Part shown: piece by piece, positions 39,103-48,640 of the stretch
How positions within the stretch are numbered: the first letter of the stretch is position 1
Layout: each line of letters opens with the position of its first letter
Source: Bog-473 sp963764305
GTDB lineage: Bacteria; Actinomycetota; Acidimicrobiia; Acidimicrobiales; RAAP-2
NCBI GenBank assembly: GCA_963764305.1
Contig: CAVXSD010000001.1
Location: forward strand, 248,001-312,000
Length of the DNA stretch: 64,000 bases
Direction of reading: 5' to 3'
Program-made: the position numbers and the translations under genes
The notes under the pieces: generated by a model
The model's input: the letters and a program-made list of their open reading frames with translations, nothing else
The model's database searches: none
What the model was told of the DNA's origin: nothing

Positions 39103-39612
39103 TCACGGCTTAACCTCGTCGAATGAGACCGGAGTGATGGACTCAACCACGATGACCAGGGGACGCCAACGGCTCCAATCGTGTCCCGAAGCACTGGCTC
39201 TTCCAGCCTCGACGTCCACCTTAAGAAAATCGATTCTCTGTTCCGTGCCGACGTGGTCCCGGCAGACATTCGAAAGCGTGGTCATTGGAACCTCGACGGC
39301 CTTTGGTATGAAGCCGCGGGACTCAAGGTTGGCCAGATACGCTGCTGAAAGTTTCCTCAGCGTTGAGATGCCACCGCCGCTGAAAATCGTGAACTCATGT
39401 GACTCCTTTTCCCGGTCGCCGAGAGCGAGCATCAGGTTGGTATCTCTGGGTCTGGCAGCTCGAAGAACTTCGTAAAACTCTGAGTACGGTTCGACATTTA
39501 TCCCGTGCCAACCTTTCTCATAGAAGTGGTGCGTCACCGAGTCGACCACTGGGTCCCAGGCTCCGACATCGATGTAGAAGCCGTTCGAAAAGTTCCGAAA
39601 ACAGCGATCCAC
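39103..39612 (-). pseudogene. FkbM family methyltransferase, truncated at the C-terminus
   Basis: 169 residues from ATG 39612. It starts in FYIDVGAWDPVVDSVTHHFYEKGWHGINVEP, the SAM-binding motif of FkbM methyltransferases. It continues with TTLSNVCRDH and IDFLKVDVEAGRASASGHDWSRWRPLVIVVES. Normal members read KIDVEGxE at this point and continue 70-100 residues further. Here the Gly-Trp-Glu pair is altered and a stop follows VSFDEVKP, so the substrate-binding end is lost. It probably once O-methylated a sugar of a surface glycan. It is the best-preserved gene of the damaged stretch and lies 62 bp upstream-side of the intact thiolase gene. Confidence 0.75.
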
Positions 39613-39674
39613 GCAGTCAGGTCTCTGCGATCGTCACCGTTGGCGATCGCGATGGTCGTTCGCCGAAGGTAGTG

Positions 39675-40880
39675 CTAGCTCAGGCGCTCCACGATCATGG
39701 CCATGCCCTGGCCACCGCCGACGCACATGGACTCGAGGCCGAACGTCTTGCCGGTGTCCTCCAGCGCGTTGAGCAGCGTCGTCATTATGCGGGCGCCGGT
39801 CTGGCCGAAGGGATGGCCGAGTGCGATGGCGCCACCCTTGACGTTGAGCTTGTCCCAGCTGATGCCGAGGTGCTCGGCCGAGGGGATCACCTGGGCGGCG
39901 AAGGCCTCGTTGATCTCGACCAGGTCGATGTCGTCGATCGTCATGTTCGCCCGGGCCAGGACCTGGCGGCAGGCGTCCACGGGGCCCAGGCCCATGATCT
40001 CGGGGTTGATCCCCGTCACGCCGCTGGCCACGATGCGCGCCAGGGGGGTGATGCCGAGGGCCTTGGCCTTGGTGTCGCTCATCACGATCACGGCGGCGGC
40101 GCCGTCGTTGAGCGGGCAGGCGTTGCCCGCGGTGACGGTCCCACCCTCGCGGAAGACGGGCTTCAGGGCGGACAGCCCCTCGAGCGTGGTGCCGGGCCGG
40201 GGGCCGTCGTCCTTGGTCACGACGGTGCCGTCGGACAGGGTGACCGGGATGATCTCGCGCTCGAAGAACCCGTTCTGCTGGGATTCGACCGCCCGCGTCT
40301 GGGAGAGGAGCGCGAACTCGTCCATCTCGGCCCGCCCGACCTTCTCGAACTCCGCCACGTTCTCGGCCGTCTGGCCCATGGCGATGTAGACGTCGGGCAG
40401 GCCGTCGGGCGGGCTCCAGGGCTCGGTCACGGCGGGCGCACGGAGCTTGGTCCGCTCGCCGGCGGCGGCGAACGCGGCGTTGTGGGGACCCGTGTCCGAG
40501 GCGCCGTGCGAGTAGCGGCTCACCGTCTCGACGCCGGCCGCGATGAAGACGTCTCCCTCGCCGGCGCGGACGGCGTGCGCCGCCATGCGGATCGTCTGGA
40601 GCGAGGACGAGCAGTAGCGGTTGACCGTGACGCCGGGCACGTTGTCGAGGCCGGCCAGGAGCGCGGCCACGCGGGCGACGTTGTAGCCCGCCTCGCCGGC
40701 GGGCTGACCGCACCCGAGCATGACGTCCTCCACCTCGACGGGGTTCAGCTGGGGCACCTGCTCCAGCACGGAACGGAGCACCAGCGCGCTCAGGTCGTCG
40801 GGTCGGCACTCGACGAGCGAGCCCTTGTTGGCCCGACCGATCGGAGTGCGACCGGTGGCGACGATGACGGCTTCAGGCAT
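39675..40880 (-). CDS. Acetyl-CoA acyltransferase (thiolase), FadA5-like
   Basis: 401 residues, ATG 40880. Catalytic residues are all present: nucleophile Cys90 in TVNRYCSSSLQTIRMA, His356 in GGAIALGHPFG and Cys386 in CVGGGQG, plus NEAFA at about 324. It removes an acetyl- or propionyl-CoA unit by thiolysis of a 3-ketoacyl-CoA. The start VIVATGRTPIGRANKGSL and the YCSSSLQT motif resemble FadA5-type steroid thiolases. The gene is divergent from a pair of acyl-CoA dehydrogenases, and the shared intergenic region has an exact KstR-consensus site at 41000. These together suggest steroid side-chain beta-oxidation. Confidence 0.92.
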   Translation of the reverse strand: MPEAVIVATGRTPIGRANKGSLVECRPDDLSALVLRSVLEQVPQLNPVEVEDVMLGCGQPAGEAGYNVARVAALLAGLDNVPGVTVNRYCSSSLQTIRMAAHAVRAGEGDVFIAAGVETVSRYSHGASDTGPHNAAFAAAGERTKLRAPAVTEPWSPPDGLPDVYIAMGQTAENVAEFEKVGRAEMDEFALLSQTRAVESQQNGFFEREIIPVTLSDGTVVTKDDGPRPGTTLEGLSALKPVFREGGTVTAGNACPLNDGAAAVIVMSDTKAKALGITPLARIVASGVTGINPEIMGLGPVDACRQVLARANMTIDDIDLVEINEAFAAQVIPSAEHLGISWDKLNVKGGAIALGHPFGQTGARIMTTLLNALEDTGKTFGLESMCVGGGQGMAMIVERLS

Positions 40881-40999
40881 GGTGACGGCTCCTCGGGTGT
40901 CGTTCGTGCGCCCAGGGGTCCCACCCCAGGGCGGATTGCAGGTTACTTGGCGGTAGTGGTGGGCTCGCCTGTCTCATTGGCCGCCCGAGCGGGGCGGAC

Positions 41000-41013
41000 T
41001 GTAACGTGTTCTA
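41000..41013. promoter_or_regulatory. KstR-like operator between thiolase and acyl-CoA dehydrogenase genes
   Basis: TGTAACGTGTTCTA matches TnnAACnnGTTnnA, the published KstR consensus for actinobacterial steroid-degradation genes, at every defined position. It lies between divergent genes, 87 bp before the ACAD start at 41103 and 120 bp before the thiolase start. The match is seen directly; binding by a KstR-type repressor is inference, and no kstR gene is in the window. Confidence 0.65.
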
Positions 41014-41102
41014 GCGCGCCGGGCCCGGACGGACAGCCGGGCCGGCGACGATGTGGGCGCTGACGTGGGCCGATGCAGACCCCGCCACCCGGGAGGGACA
41101 CG

Positions 41103-42278
41103 ATGGAAATTGCCTTGACCGAGGAGCAGCAGGCGCTGAAGAGCGAGCTGCGCGCCTACTACGAGAACTTGTTGACCCCCGAGCTCGAAGAGGAGCTGTC
41201 GCATGCGGGCGGGATCGGGCCCGTGGTGCGCAAGGTCGTCAAGCAGATGGGGAGCGACGGTTGGCTCGGCATCGGCTGGCCGAGGGAGTGGGGCGGGCAG
41301 GGGCGCTCGGCCGTCGAGCAATTCATCTTCTTCGACGAGTCCATGCGCAGCGGCGCGCCCGTCCCGATGCTGACCATCAACACAGTCGGGCCGACGATCA
41401 TGAACTTCGGGACGCAGGAGCAGAAGGAGTTCTTCCTCCCCAAGATCCTGGCCGGCGAGATCTCCTTCTGCATCGGCTACACCGAGCCCAACTCGGGCAC
41501 TGATCTCGCCTCGTTGACCACCCGGGCCGTACGCGACGGCGACGAGTACGTCATCAACGGCGCCAAGATCTTCACGAGCCTGGCCGGCGACGCCGACTAC
41601 ATCTGGCTGGCCACCCGCACCGACCCCAATGCGGCCAAGCACAAGGGGATCTCCATGTTCGTGATCCCCATGAACACCCCCGGCATCCGCGTGGTGCCGA
41701 TGAAGCTCCTGGGCGACCACAACATCAACTACACGTTCTACGAGGACGTGCGGGTCCCGGCCACGAGCCTCGTCGGCGGGGAGAACCAGGGCTGGAACCT
41801 GATCACCAACCAGCTCAACCACGAGCGGGTCACGCTGTGCTCGCCCGGCATCATCGAGCGTGTCCTGACCGACGTGCGGGCCTGGGCCCAGACCACCAAG
41901 CTCCCCGACGGTCGCCGAGTCATCGACCAGGAATGGGTCCAGGAGCACCTGGCCCGGGTGTACGCCGAGCTCGAGTTCCTCCGCCTCATCAACTGGAAGG
42001 TGGCGTGGCAGGGGACCCAAGGGCACCTCGACGTGGCCGACGCCTCGTCGATCAAGGTCTTCGGCACGGAGTTCTACCTGCGGGCCTTCCGCTCCCTGAT
42101 GGAGATCCTGGGGCAGGCTGGCTACCTGACGCGCGGCTCACCCGCCTCGGTCGTCGCCGGGCGCCTGGAGATGTACGCCCGCTCCATGATCATCCTCACC
42201 TTCGGTGGCGGCACCAACGAGATCCAGCGGGACCTCATCGCGATCTTCGGCCTCGGCATGCCGCGGTCGCTGCGCTGA
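41103..42278 (+). CDS. Acyl-CoA dehydrogenase, steroid/FadE-type (first of a pair)
   Basis: 391 residues from ATG 41103 with a purine-rich site upstream; a frame extends further but has no ribosome site. Features: DGWLGIGWPREWGGQG, IGYTEPNSGTDLASLTTRAV (the FAD/acyl-binding TEPxxGTD), INGAKIFTS, YTFYEDVRVPATSLVGGENQG and FGGGTNEIQRDLIAIFGLG, the C-terminal FAD motif. It is followed 25 bp later by a second, shorter-type dehydrogenase. In steroid degraders such pairs form alpha2-beta2 heterotetramers that dehydrogenate the sterol side chain, unlike the homotetramers of fatty-acid oxidation. Only one of the two subunits normally supplies the catalytic base. Confidence 0.92.
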   Translation: MEIALTEEQQALKSELRAYYENLLTPELEEELSHAGGIGPVVRKVVKQMGSDGWLGIGWPREWGGQGRSAVEQFIFFDESMRSGAPVPMLTINTVGPTIMNFGTQEQKEFFLPKILAGEISFCIGYTEPNSGTDLASLTTRAVRDGDEYVINGAKIFTSLAGDADYIWLATRTDPNAAKHKGISMFVIPMNTPGIRVVPMKLLGDHNINYTFYEDVRVPATSLVGGENQGWNLITNQLNHERVTLCSPGIIERVLTDVRAWAQTTKLPDGRRVIDQEWVQEHLARVYAELEFLRLINWKVAWQGTQGHLDVADASSIKVFGTEFYLRAFRSLMEILGQAGYLTRGSPASVVAGRLEMYARSMIILTFGGGTNEIQRDLIAIFGLGMPRSLR

Positions 42279-42303
42279 GCCCGCCAACGAGCCAGGAGAT
42301 CAC

Positions 42304-43467
42304 ATGGACTTCAACTACAACGAAGAGCAGGAGGCGGTCCGCCAGCTGGCGGGGCAGATCTTCGGCGAGCGGTCGACGCACGACCGGCTCAAGGAGATCG
42401 AGGCGGCGGCGGGTGACGAGGGGCCCTTCGACCGCGACCTCTGGAGGGACCTGGCCAACGCCGGGCTGCTCGGCATCCACCTGAGCGAGGACGTCGGCGG
42501 AGCCGGGCTCGACTTCGTGGCGGCCTGTCTGGTCGTGGAGGCGGCCGGGCGGACGGCGGCCTACGTCCCCGTGGTCGAGACGATGGTCTACGGCGCGGAA
42601 CCGATCGCGCGCTTCGGCACCGACGCGCAGCGCAAAACCTGGCTGACAGGGGTGGCCAGCGGCGAGACGATTCTCACCGCCGCCATGGCCGAGTTGGTCG
42701 GCGAGGTGATCCTGCCCGGTGGGACAGAGCCCGCCACCACGGCGACTGCGCAGGCGGACGGCTCGTGGGTGCTCGCGGGCACCAAGGCCTGCGTCCCGGC
42801 CGCCTTCGTGGCCGACGCCATCTTGGTGCCGGCCACCCGCCGGACCGCTGAAGGTTCCTCGACGGGCGCCGGCGTCTTCGTCATCGACGCGGGTGCCGAA
42901 GGTCTCACCATGATCCGGCAGACCACGACGACCGGGCGGCCCGAGGCGATCGTGGAGTTCGATGACGTTCGCCTCGGCGCGGACCGGCTCCTGGGCGAGG
43001 GCGCCGACGGCGCCGCGGTGATCGACTGCATCACTGAGTTCGCCACGACCGCCCTTTGCATCGAGGAGGCCGGCGTCTGCGCCTCGGCGCTGGAGCTCAC
43101 GGCCGAGTACACCAAGACGCGGGTGCAGTTCGACAAGCCGATCGCCACGTTCCAGGCGGTGGGACAGCGCGCCGCCGACGCCTACGTCGATACGGAGGCG
43201 ATCCGGCTCACGGCGTGGCAGGCGGCAGCGCGCCTGGCGGCCGGCCTGCCGGCATCGGCCGAGGTGGCCATCGCCAAGTACTGGGCTGCCGAGGGCGGCC
43301 AGCGCGTCGTGCACGCGGCGTCGCACCTCCACGGCGGGGTGGGCGTCGACCGCGACTACCCGCTGCACCGCTTCTTCCTCCTGACCCGGCAGATCGAGCT
43401 CACGCTGGGCGGCGCCAACGAGAGCCTGCGCCGGCTGGGGCGGATGCTGGCGGACGAGCCCGTCTGA
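42304..43467 (+). CDS. Acyl-CoA dehydrogenase, steroid/FadE-type (second of a pair)
   Basis: 387 residues from ATG 42304 with AGGAG 5-9 bases before it. It starts MDFNYNEEQEAVRQLAGQIF and has LLGIHLSEDVGGAGLDFVA, EYTKTRVQFDKPIATFQAV, HGGVGVDRDYPLHRFFLL and LGGANESLRRLGRML. The TEPxxGTD stretch of the partner is missing: here the equivalent segment is TILTAAMAELVGE, as in the subunit of heteromeric steroid acyl-CoA dehydrogenases that has lost part of the FAD site. This supports obligate pairing with the gene 25 bp upstream. Probable role: dehydrogenation of a C-26/C-24 CoA ester of a sterol side chain. Confidence 0.9.
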   Translation: MDFNYNEEQEAVRQLAGQIFGERSTHDRLKEIEAAAGDEGPFDRDLWRDLANAGLLGIHLSEDVGGAGLDFVAACLVVEAAGRTAAYVPVVETMVYGAEPIARFGTDAQRKTWLTGVASGETILTAAMAELVGEVILPGGTEPATTATAQADGSWVLAGTKACVPAAFVADAILVPATRRTAEGSSTGAGVFVIDAGAEGLTMIRQTTTTGRPEAIVEFDDVRLGADRLLGEGADGAAVIDCITEFATTALCIEEAGVCASALELTAEYTKTRVQFDKPIATFQAVGQRAADAYVDTEAIRLTAWQAAARLAAGLPASAEVAIAKYWAAEGGQRVVHAASHLHGGVGVDRDYPLHRFFLLTRQIELTLGGANESLRRLGRMLADEPV

Positions 43468-43567
43468 CCGCGGCCGCGGACAGGCAGTCAGTTCTCGAGG
43501 CAGGACGTTGTGGGCGAGGCCCGTGCCCGATCGATTGCGGCGCAATTGATAGCGCACACTGTTCGCG

Positions 43568-44055
43568 GTGTTGGCGTTGCTGGTCGGCCCGGCCCTGGTT
43601 CCCTCGGTGGCCCTGCTCGGGCCTCGCCCGATGACCCTGTTCGTCACGCCGCTGGTCGGGGCCATCCTGGCTGCTGTCGCCGCGGAAATGGAGGCCGCAC
43701 TCGGAGGCACGATCCTGACCTGGTTCGTGATCACCGCTGTGGCGGCCAACGTGGCCGCGCTGGCCTTGCTCCGAGGCCGGCTGACGGAGATCGTGGGCCT
43801 CCCTCGGGGATGGGATCGGCAGAGCGTCGGGCGGAACGGTGACCGCGCCCGAGCGTGGGCCCTTCCTTCGGCGTGGTCTTGCATCACGGTCGTCGTCATG
43901 GGCCTGGCCGTGTTGTGGCCGCTGCAGGCGCTCCGGTCGCCCATCCTCGCCTACGACGGTTTCGCCATCTGGACGCTGCACTCGCTGTTCATCGATGGCG
44001 GGCACGGGGTCTATCAGAGCGCCTTGACCAATCCCGTGTACCGCTTCACGACTGT
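43568..44055 (+). pseudogene. Membrane protein, N-terminal fragment
   Basis: From GTG 43568 about 160 residues contain four or five membrane helices (MLALLVGPALVPSVALLG, FVTPLVGAILAAVAAEM, WFVITAVAANVAALALL, VVVMGLAVLWPLQAL). They end in AYDGFAIWTLHSLFIDGGHGVYQSALTNPVY, which looks like the first outer loop of a polyprenol-sugar-type glycosyltransferase or related membrane enzyme. After residue 160 (about 44055) the frame turns into GC-rich non-homologous sequence with no helices. The protein is therefore cut short; the remaining two thirds are not nearby in any frame. It lies just downstream of the dehydrogenase pair. Confidence 0.6.
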
Positions 44056-44143
44056 TTGCTGCCGGCGGACGGGCCGTTGGTTGAAGCTGGATCGGACCGA
44101 GGCGACTGTTTGCGCCGCCGCGGACCGGCCGTCGGTCCGAGCC

Positions 44144-44168
44144 GGGGCGGGGCCGGGCGGGGGCGGGG
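44144..44168 (+). other. G-quadruplex-type run
   Basis: Five G runs of 3-5 bases separated by one or two C bases (4-4-3-5-4 Gs) occupy 25 bp, immediately downstream of the minus-strand metallopeptidase gene. It fits the G3+N1-7 quadruplex pattern easily. A biological role is not established. Confidence 0.6.
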
Positions 44169-44197
44169 CCGGAGCCGGATCGAGGAGGCGCCCGTGC

Positions 44198-44966
44198 TCA
44201 GCCCGGCGAGGTCTGCGGGGCGGGATTCGACAGGCCGAGGCCGTAGCCGGCCAGGAACACCCCCGCCTCCTTGTGGCGCGGGTAGGCGCCGGCCAACCTG
44301 TGAAAGGCCCGGGAGTGGTCCGGGTGGGTCAGGTGCGCCACCTCGTGCACCAGTACCGAGTCGAGCACCCATTCGGGCACGACACGCAGGCGGTGTGACA
44401 CGCGGATGTGGCCCGAATACGTCGAGCACGAGCCCCAGCGGGCCGTCTGGTTGGTGACCCAGCGCACCGAGACGGGACGGGCCCCCACGAGGTAGCGGTC
44501 GCTCAGCTCGATGGCGCGGGCCAGCAGGCCGTCGTCGTCGAGGCCGGACTGCAACTGGTGACGCGTGAGGAGGCGATCAACCAACCAGTCGATCGCCTTC
44601 TGCCGGCTCTCGACGTCGAGATGGGCCGGCACCGACACGACGATGCGGCCACCCACCCACTTGGCCTCGGACGTCCTCTTGCGGCGCTTGCTGATGCGGA
44701 CCTCGACCTCGGGCGTCGGGTCGACCGCGCTGACGTCGTCGCGGGGTGGAGCCGCCTCGACCGTCTCGACCGCCTCGACCGCCTCGACCGCCTCGACCGC
44801 CTCGACCGTCTCGATCGACCGTCTCGACCGCCTCGAGGGCCTGAGCCGGCGCCTCTGGCTCTGCCTCGCCCACGCGTTCCGGCGCCTTCGGCAACCTGGC
44901 CGTGCGGTCCGGCGTCGGCTCGGCCCCGAAGAGGTCGGCCACGTCGAACAGCGTCATGGATGGCAT
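44198..44966 (-). CDS. YgjP/SprT-like zinc metallopeptidase, frameshifted in a repeat
   Basis: ATG 44966 gives MPSMTLFDVADLFGAEPTPDR. A linker of Glu-Ala-Val repeats follows, encoded by tandem 9-bp units. After a 4-bp irregularity near 44812 the frame changes, and the main domain reads VEVRISKRRKRTSEAKWVGGRIVVSVPAHL, RWVTNQTARWGSCS and VLVHEVAHLTHPDHSRAFHRLAGAYP. The zinc motif HEVAH and the third ligand region HSRAFH identify the YgjP (DUF45) family. These cytosolic peptidases are close to SprT; substrates are poorly known. Repaired length about 256 residues. The domain itself is intact, so the break is probably repeat slippage or a sequencing error. Confidence 0.82.
44749..44836 (-). repeat. 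Tandem 9-bp repeat with one irregular unit
   Basis: GCCTCGACC-type units repeat about nine times on the plus strand; on the minus strand they encode repeated Glu-Ala-Val. One unit near 44808-44820 (TCGATCGACCGTC) is four bases longer and breaks the metallopeptidase frame. Confidence 0.85.
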
Positions 44967-45162
44967 TGTGGCCGACCGGTGTGACCGGGTCGTGCATGCC
45001 CGGTCAGCATTCCTGCATCAGGCGATGCGGACTGCCTGCGATCGATGCGGCCGCCACGCGGGGTCGGGTAGAGCCGGAAGGCTGACACCCACTCTGATGC
45101 TTGCGTCTTCCGATGGCGGAATGGTCGTCGTCATCGTGCCCGCCGGGCGTCAGCCGGTGGAG

Positions 45163-46200
<1,038 letters not shown>

Positions 46201-46266
46201 GTGCGACTCCTCTCGGCTTCGTGTCGCGCTGCGCAGTGTGTCAGATGCGCCGCGCAGATGCGCTGT

Positions 46267-47172
46267 TCAGACCCGGGCGACGATCTCGTCGGCGAACCAG
46301 CGCACCGCACCGAGGCGGGCATCCAGGGCCTCCTTGTCGGGCGTGCCCGGCTTGACGTCGACGAACATCCACGGCGCGCACACGAAGTCGGTCACGCCGG
46401 CGTCGGCGAAGCGGCGGTACAGATCGACCGTGGGCCGCTCCTTGAGCGACAGGTAGACGGTGAAGCCCTCCTCGTCCCGACCGGCCTTCTTGAGCGCGTC
46501 GTGCAGCTCGGCGAGGTGGATCCATGCCTCCTCCTCGGTGTAGGCGCCGGCGGCGATCCAGCCGTCGCACAGGGCAGCCGTCCGGCGCAGAGCGACAGGG
46601 GAGTGGCCGCCGCCGATGATCGGGATCGGCTCGGTGGGGGCGGGCTCGATCTGGCACTCCGGGACGTCGTAGTAGTCCCCGTGGAACTCGACCCAGCCGC
46701 CGCGCCACAGTGCACGCAGGGCGACGATCATCTCGTCCAGGCGCTTGCCCCGCGAGGCGAAAGCCTGTCCGGTCTGCTCGAACTCCTCCTGGCACCAGCC
46801 GACCCCGACGCCCAGGCGCAGCCGGTTGTCCGCCAGCACCGCGGTCGTGCCGACCGACTTGGCGACCGTCATGAGGTCGCGCAACGGCGCGATGTACACG
46901 CCCGTGGTGAAGAGGAGGTTCTCCGTCGCCGCGGCCATGGCGGAGATCACGCACATCGGGTCAGGCCACGCCGTCTCGGTATCCCAGCCGGGCGCGCCGT
47001 CCTCGCGGGTCGAGTAGGTGTAGCGCGACTCGAGCTCGCGTGGGTTGAACAGATGATCGGAGACGTACATGCCGCCGTAGCCCAGCTCGTCGGAGGCCTG
47101 AGCCAGCGGGATCGCCTGGCGCGTCGGCAGGAAGGAGATGGCCTGGTGGAAGCGCACCGCGTGGTCGCTCAC
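46267..47172 (-). CDS. LLM class F420-dependent oxidoreductase
   Basis: 301 residues from GTG 47172; the frame extends much further upstream, but that part overlaps the P450 gene in antisense register and lacks homology. Family marks: FHQAISFLPTRQAIPLAQASDELGYGGMYVSDHLFNP, FTTGVYIAPLRDLMTVAKSVGTTAVLADNRLRLGVGVGWCQEEFEQTG and PIPIIGGGHSPVALRRTAALCDGWIAAG. This is the TIGR03619-like group of F420-dependent LLM proteins. The start lies 11 bp after the P450 stop, so both are cotranscribed, linking this enzyme to the proposed steroid regulon. The reaction is unknown; double-bond reduction of a steroid intermediate is one option. Confidence 0.9.
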   Translation of the reverse strand: MSDHAVRFHQAISFLPTRQAIPLAQASDELGYGGMYVSDHLFNPRELESRYTYSTREDGAPGWDTETAWPDPMCVISAMAAATENLLFTTGVYIAPLRDLMTVAKSVGTTAVLADNRLRLGVGVGWCQEEFEQTGQAFASRGKRLDEMIVALRALWRGGWVEFHGDYYDVPECQIEPAPTEPIPIIGGGHSPVALRRTAALCDGWIAAGAYTEEEAWIHLAELHDALKKAGRDEEGFTVYLSLKERPTVDLYRRFADAGVTDFVCAPWMFVDVKPGTPDKEALDARLGAVRWFADEIVARV

Positions 47173-47182
47173 GGCGCCGGCC

Positions 47183-48454
47183 TCAGCGGGCCCGGGCGGG
47201 TAACGGCGTGCCCCCGGTGGGGGCGGACGGCGCGAAGGCGACGGGGATGTGCTTGGTCCCGTTGATGAAATTCGACTGCAGGCGCTGTACGTCGCCATCC
47301 AGGCGGAGGTCGGGCAGGCGGTCGAGGACGCGGTCGAACATGACCATGATCTCCATGCGGGCCAGGTTCGCCCCCAGGCAGAAGTGCGGCCCGCCGGCCC
47401 CGAACGCGATGTGGTTGTTGGGGGACCGGGTGATGTCGAACGAGTTGGGGTTGTCGAAGGCCGACTCGTCGCGGTTGGCCGAGGTGTGCCAGAAGACGAC
47501 CTTGTCGCCCTCCTTGATCTCCTGCTCGTGCAGCTCCATGTCACCGGTCGCCGTGCGGCGGAAGTGCATGACGGGCGTCACGTAGCGGAGCATCTCCTCG
47601 ACGGCGCCGGGGAGCAGCGAGCGGTCCCGGCGGAGCAGCTCCCACTGCTCGGGGTGGTCGAAGAAGGCGGTCATCGCCCCCGACATGAGATTGCGGGTCG
47701 TCTCGTTGCCGGCGACGATCAGGAGGAGGAAGAAGAGGTCGAGCTCGAGCTGGTCGAGCTTCTCGCCCTCCACCTCGGCGTCGAGGAGCACCGAGACCAG
47801 GTCCTGCTTGGGCTCGAGACGCCGGTTGGTGGCCAGCTCCTCGGCGTAGCTGTACACCTGCATGGCGGCCTCGCCCGAGTCCACACCGGGCGTCTGGTAC
47901 TCGGGGTCCTCGGAGCCGATCATGCGGTTGGACCAGTCGAAGACCATGCGGCGGTCCTCCTGGGGCACGCCGAGCAGCTCGGCGATGACGAGCAGGGGCA
48001 GCTCGGCCGCGATCTCCTCGACGAAGTCGGCCGTGCCGCGCTCGCACACGGCGTCGATGATCCCGTCGGCGTAGCCGACGATCTGCTGCTCGAGGTCCCG
48101 CACCATCTTGGGGGTGAAGCCATGGTTGACCAGCCGCCGGTAGCGCGTGTGCATGGTCGGGTCCATGTTGACCATCATCAGCTGCTGCTGGGCCAGCTGG
48201 TCATCGTCCATCTCGGTGAAGAGGGAGCCCCGCCGGGCCGAGGAGAAGTGCTCCCAGTCCCGGTTGACGTGGACGCAGTCGTCGTAGCGGGTGATGGCCC
48301 AGAACCCGCCGCGGGGGGCGGCCGCCTCGGGGTGCCAGAAGGCTGGCGCCTCCCGGCGGAGCTCGGCGAACCACTCATGGGGCACGCCCGCCACGAAGTT
48401 GCGCCCGTCGATGAGGTCAATCTCCTCGAGGCTCAAGGCCCCCCCTTCGCGCAC
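47183..48454 (-). CDS. Cytochrome P450, CYP125/CYP142-like steroid hydroxylase
   Basis: 423 residues if started at GTG 48454. An ATG at 48526 would place the KstR-like site inside the coding region, so I prefer the GTG. Motifs: MMVNMDPTMHTRYRRLVNHGFTPK, the I-helix VAGNETTRNLMSGAM, the ExxR pair in VEEMLRYVTPVMHFRRTA and the haem-binding FGAGGPHFCLGANLARME with Cys at about 359. NMDxxxHTRxRxxxxxGFTPK and AGNETTRN are typical of CYP125, which oxidises C-26/27 of cholest-4-en-3-one, the first step of side-chain removal. An LLM gene follows 11 bp downstream. Ferredoxin and reductase partners are not in the window. Confidence 0.9.
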   Translation of the reverse strand: MREGGALSLEEIDLIDGRNFVAGVPHEWFAELRREAPAFWHPEAAAPRGGFWAITRYDDCVHVNRDWEHFSSARRGSLFTEMDDDQLAQQQLMMVNMDPTMHTRYRRLVNHGFTPKMVRDLEQQIVGYADGIIDAVCERGTADFVEEIAAELPLLVIAELLGVPQEDRRMVFDWSNRMIGSEDPEYQTPGVDSGEAAMQVYSYAEELATNRRLEPKQDLVSVLLDAEVEGEKLDQLELDLFFLLLIVAGNETTRNLMSGAMTAFFDHPEQWELLRRDRSLLPGAVEEMLRYVTPVMHFRRTATGDMELHEQEIKEGDKVVFWHTSANRDESAFDNPNSFDITRSPNNHIAFGAGGPHFCLGANLARMEIMVMFDRVLDRLPDLRLDGDVQRLQSNFINGTKHIPVAFAPSAPTGGTPLPARAR

Positions 48455-48504
48455 TCCGGCGACCCGCCCGACGCTGCCCGGTGCCAGCCCGTTCGGGCAA
48501 TTTC

Positions 48505-48518
48505 TAGAACGTGTGTCA
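48505..48518. promoter_or_regulatory. Near-match KstR-like operator upstream of the P450 gene
   Basis: TAGAACGTGTGTCA differs from TnnAACnnGTTnnA at one position (GTG for GTT). It lies about 51 bp upstream of the preferred P450 start and 123 bp before the Anbu-type gene on the other strand. Regulation of the P450 is inferred from its similarity to the site at 41000. Confidence 0.5.
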
Positions 48519-48640
48519 GTGATCATAGGCACAGACCCGCCAGACGGGACCGGCTCCGGGGGACGGATGGAGCCAGCGGGTATCTTCGCCGGGCGGCCGT
48601 CGGACCTCCCGACCAGGCCAAGCGAATCGAGGACCACTCG

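Noticed and set aside
38236..39106. Leu/Phe/Tyr-rich minus-strand open frames that look like membrane proteins
   Set aside because: They are translations of CTTT/CTCT low-complexity sequence, shifted across overlapping frames; no consistent helices or motifs.
48455..48526. ATG at 48526 as P450 start
   Set aside because: It would put the KstR-like operator within the gene, and the extra residues have no P450 similarity.
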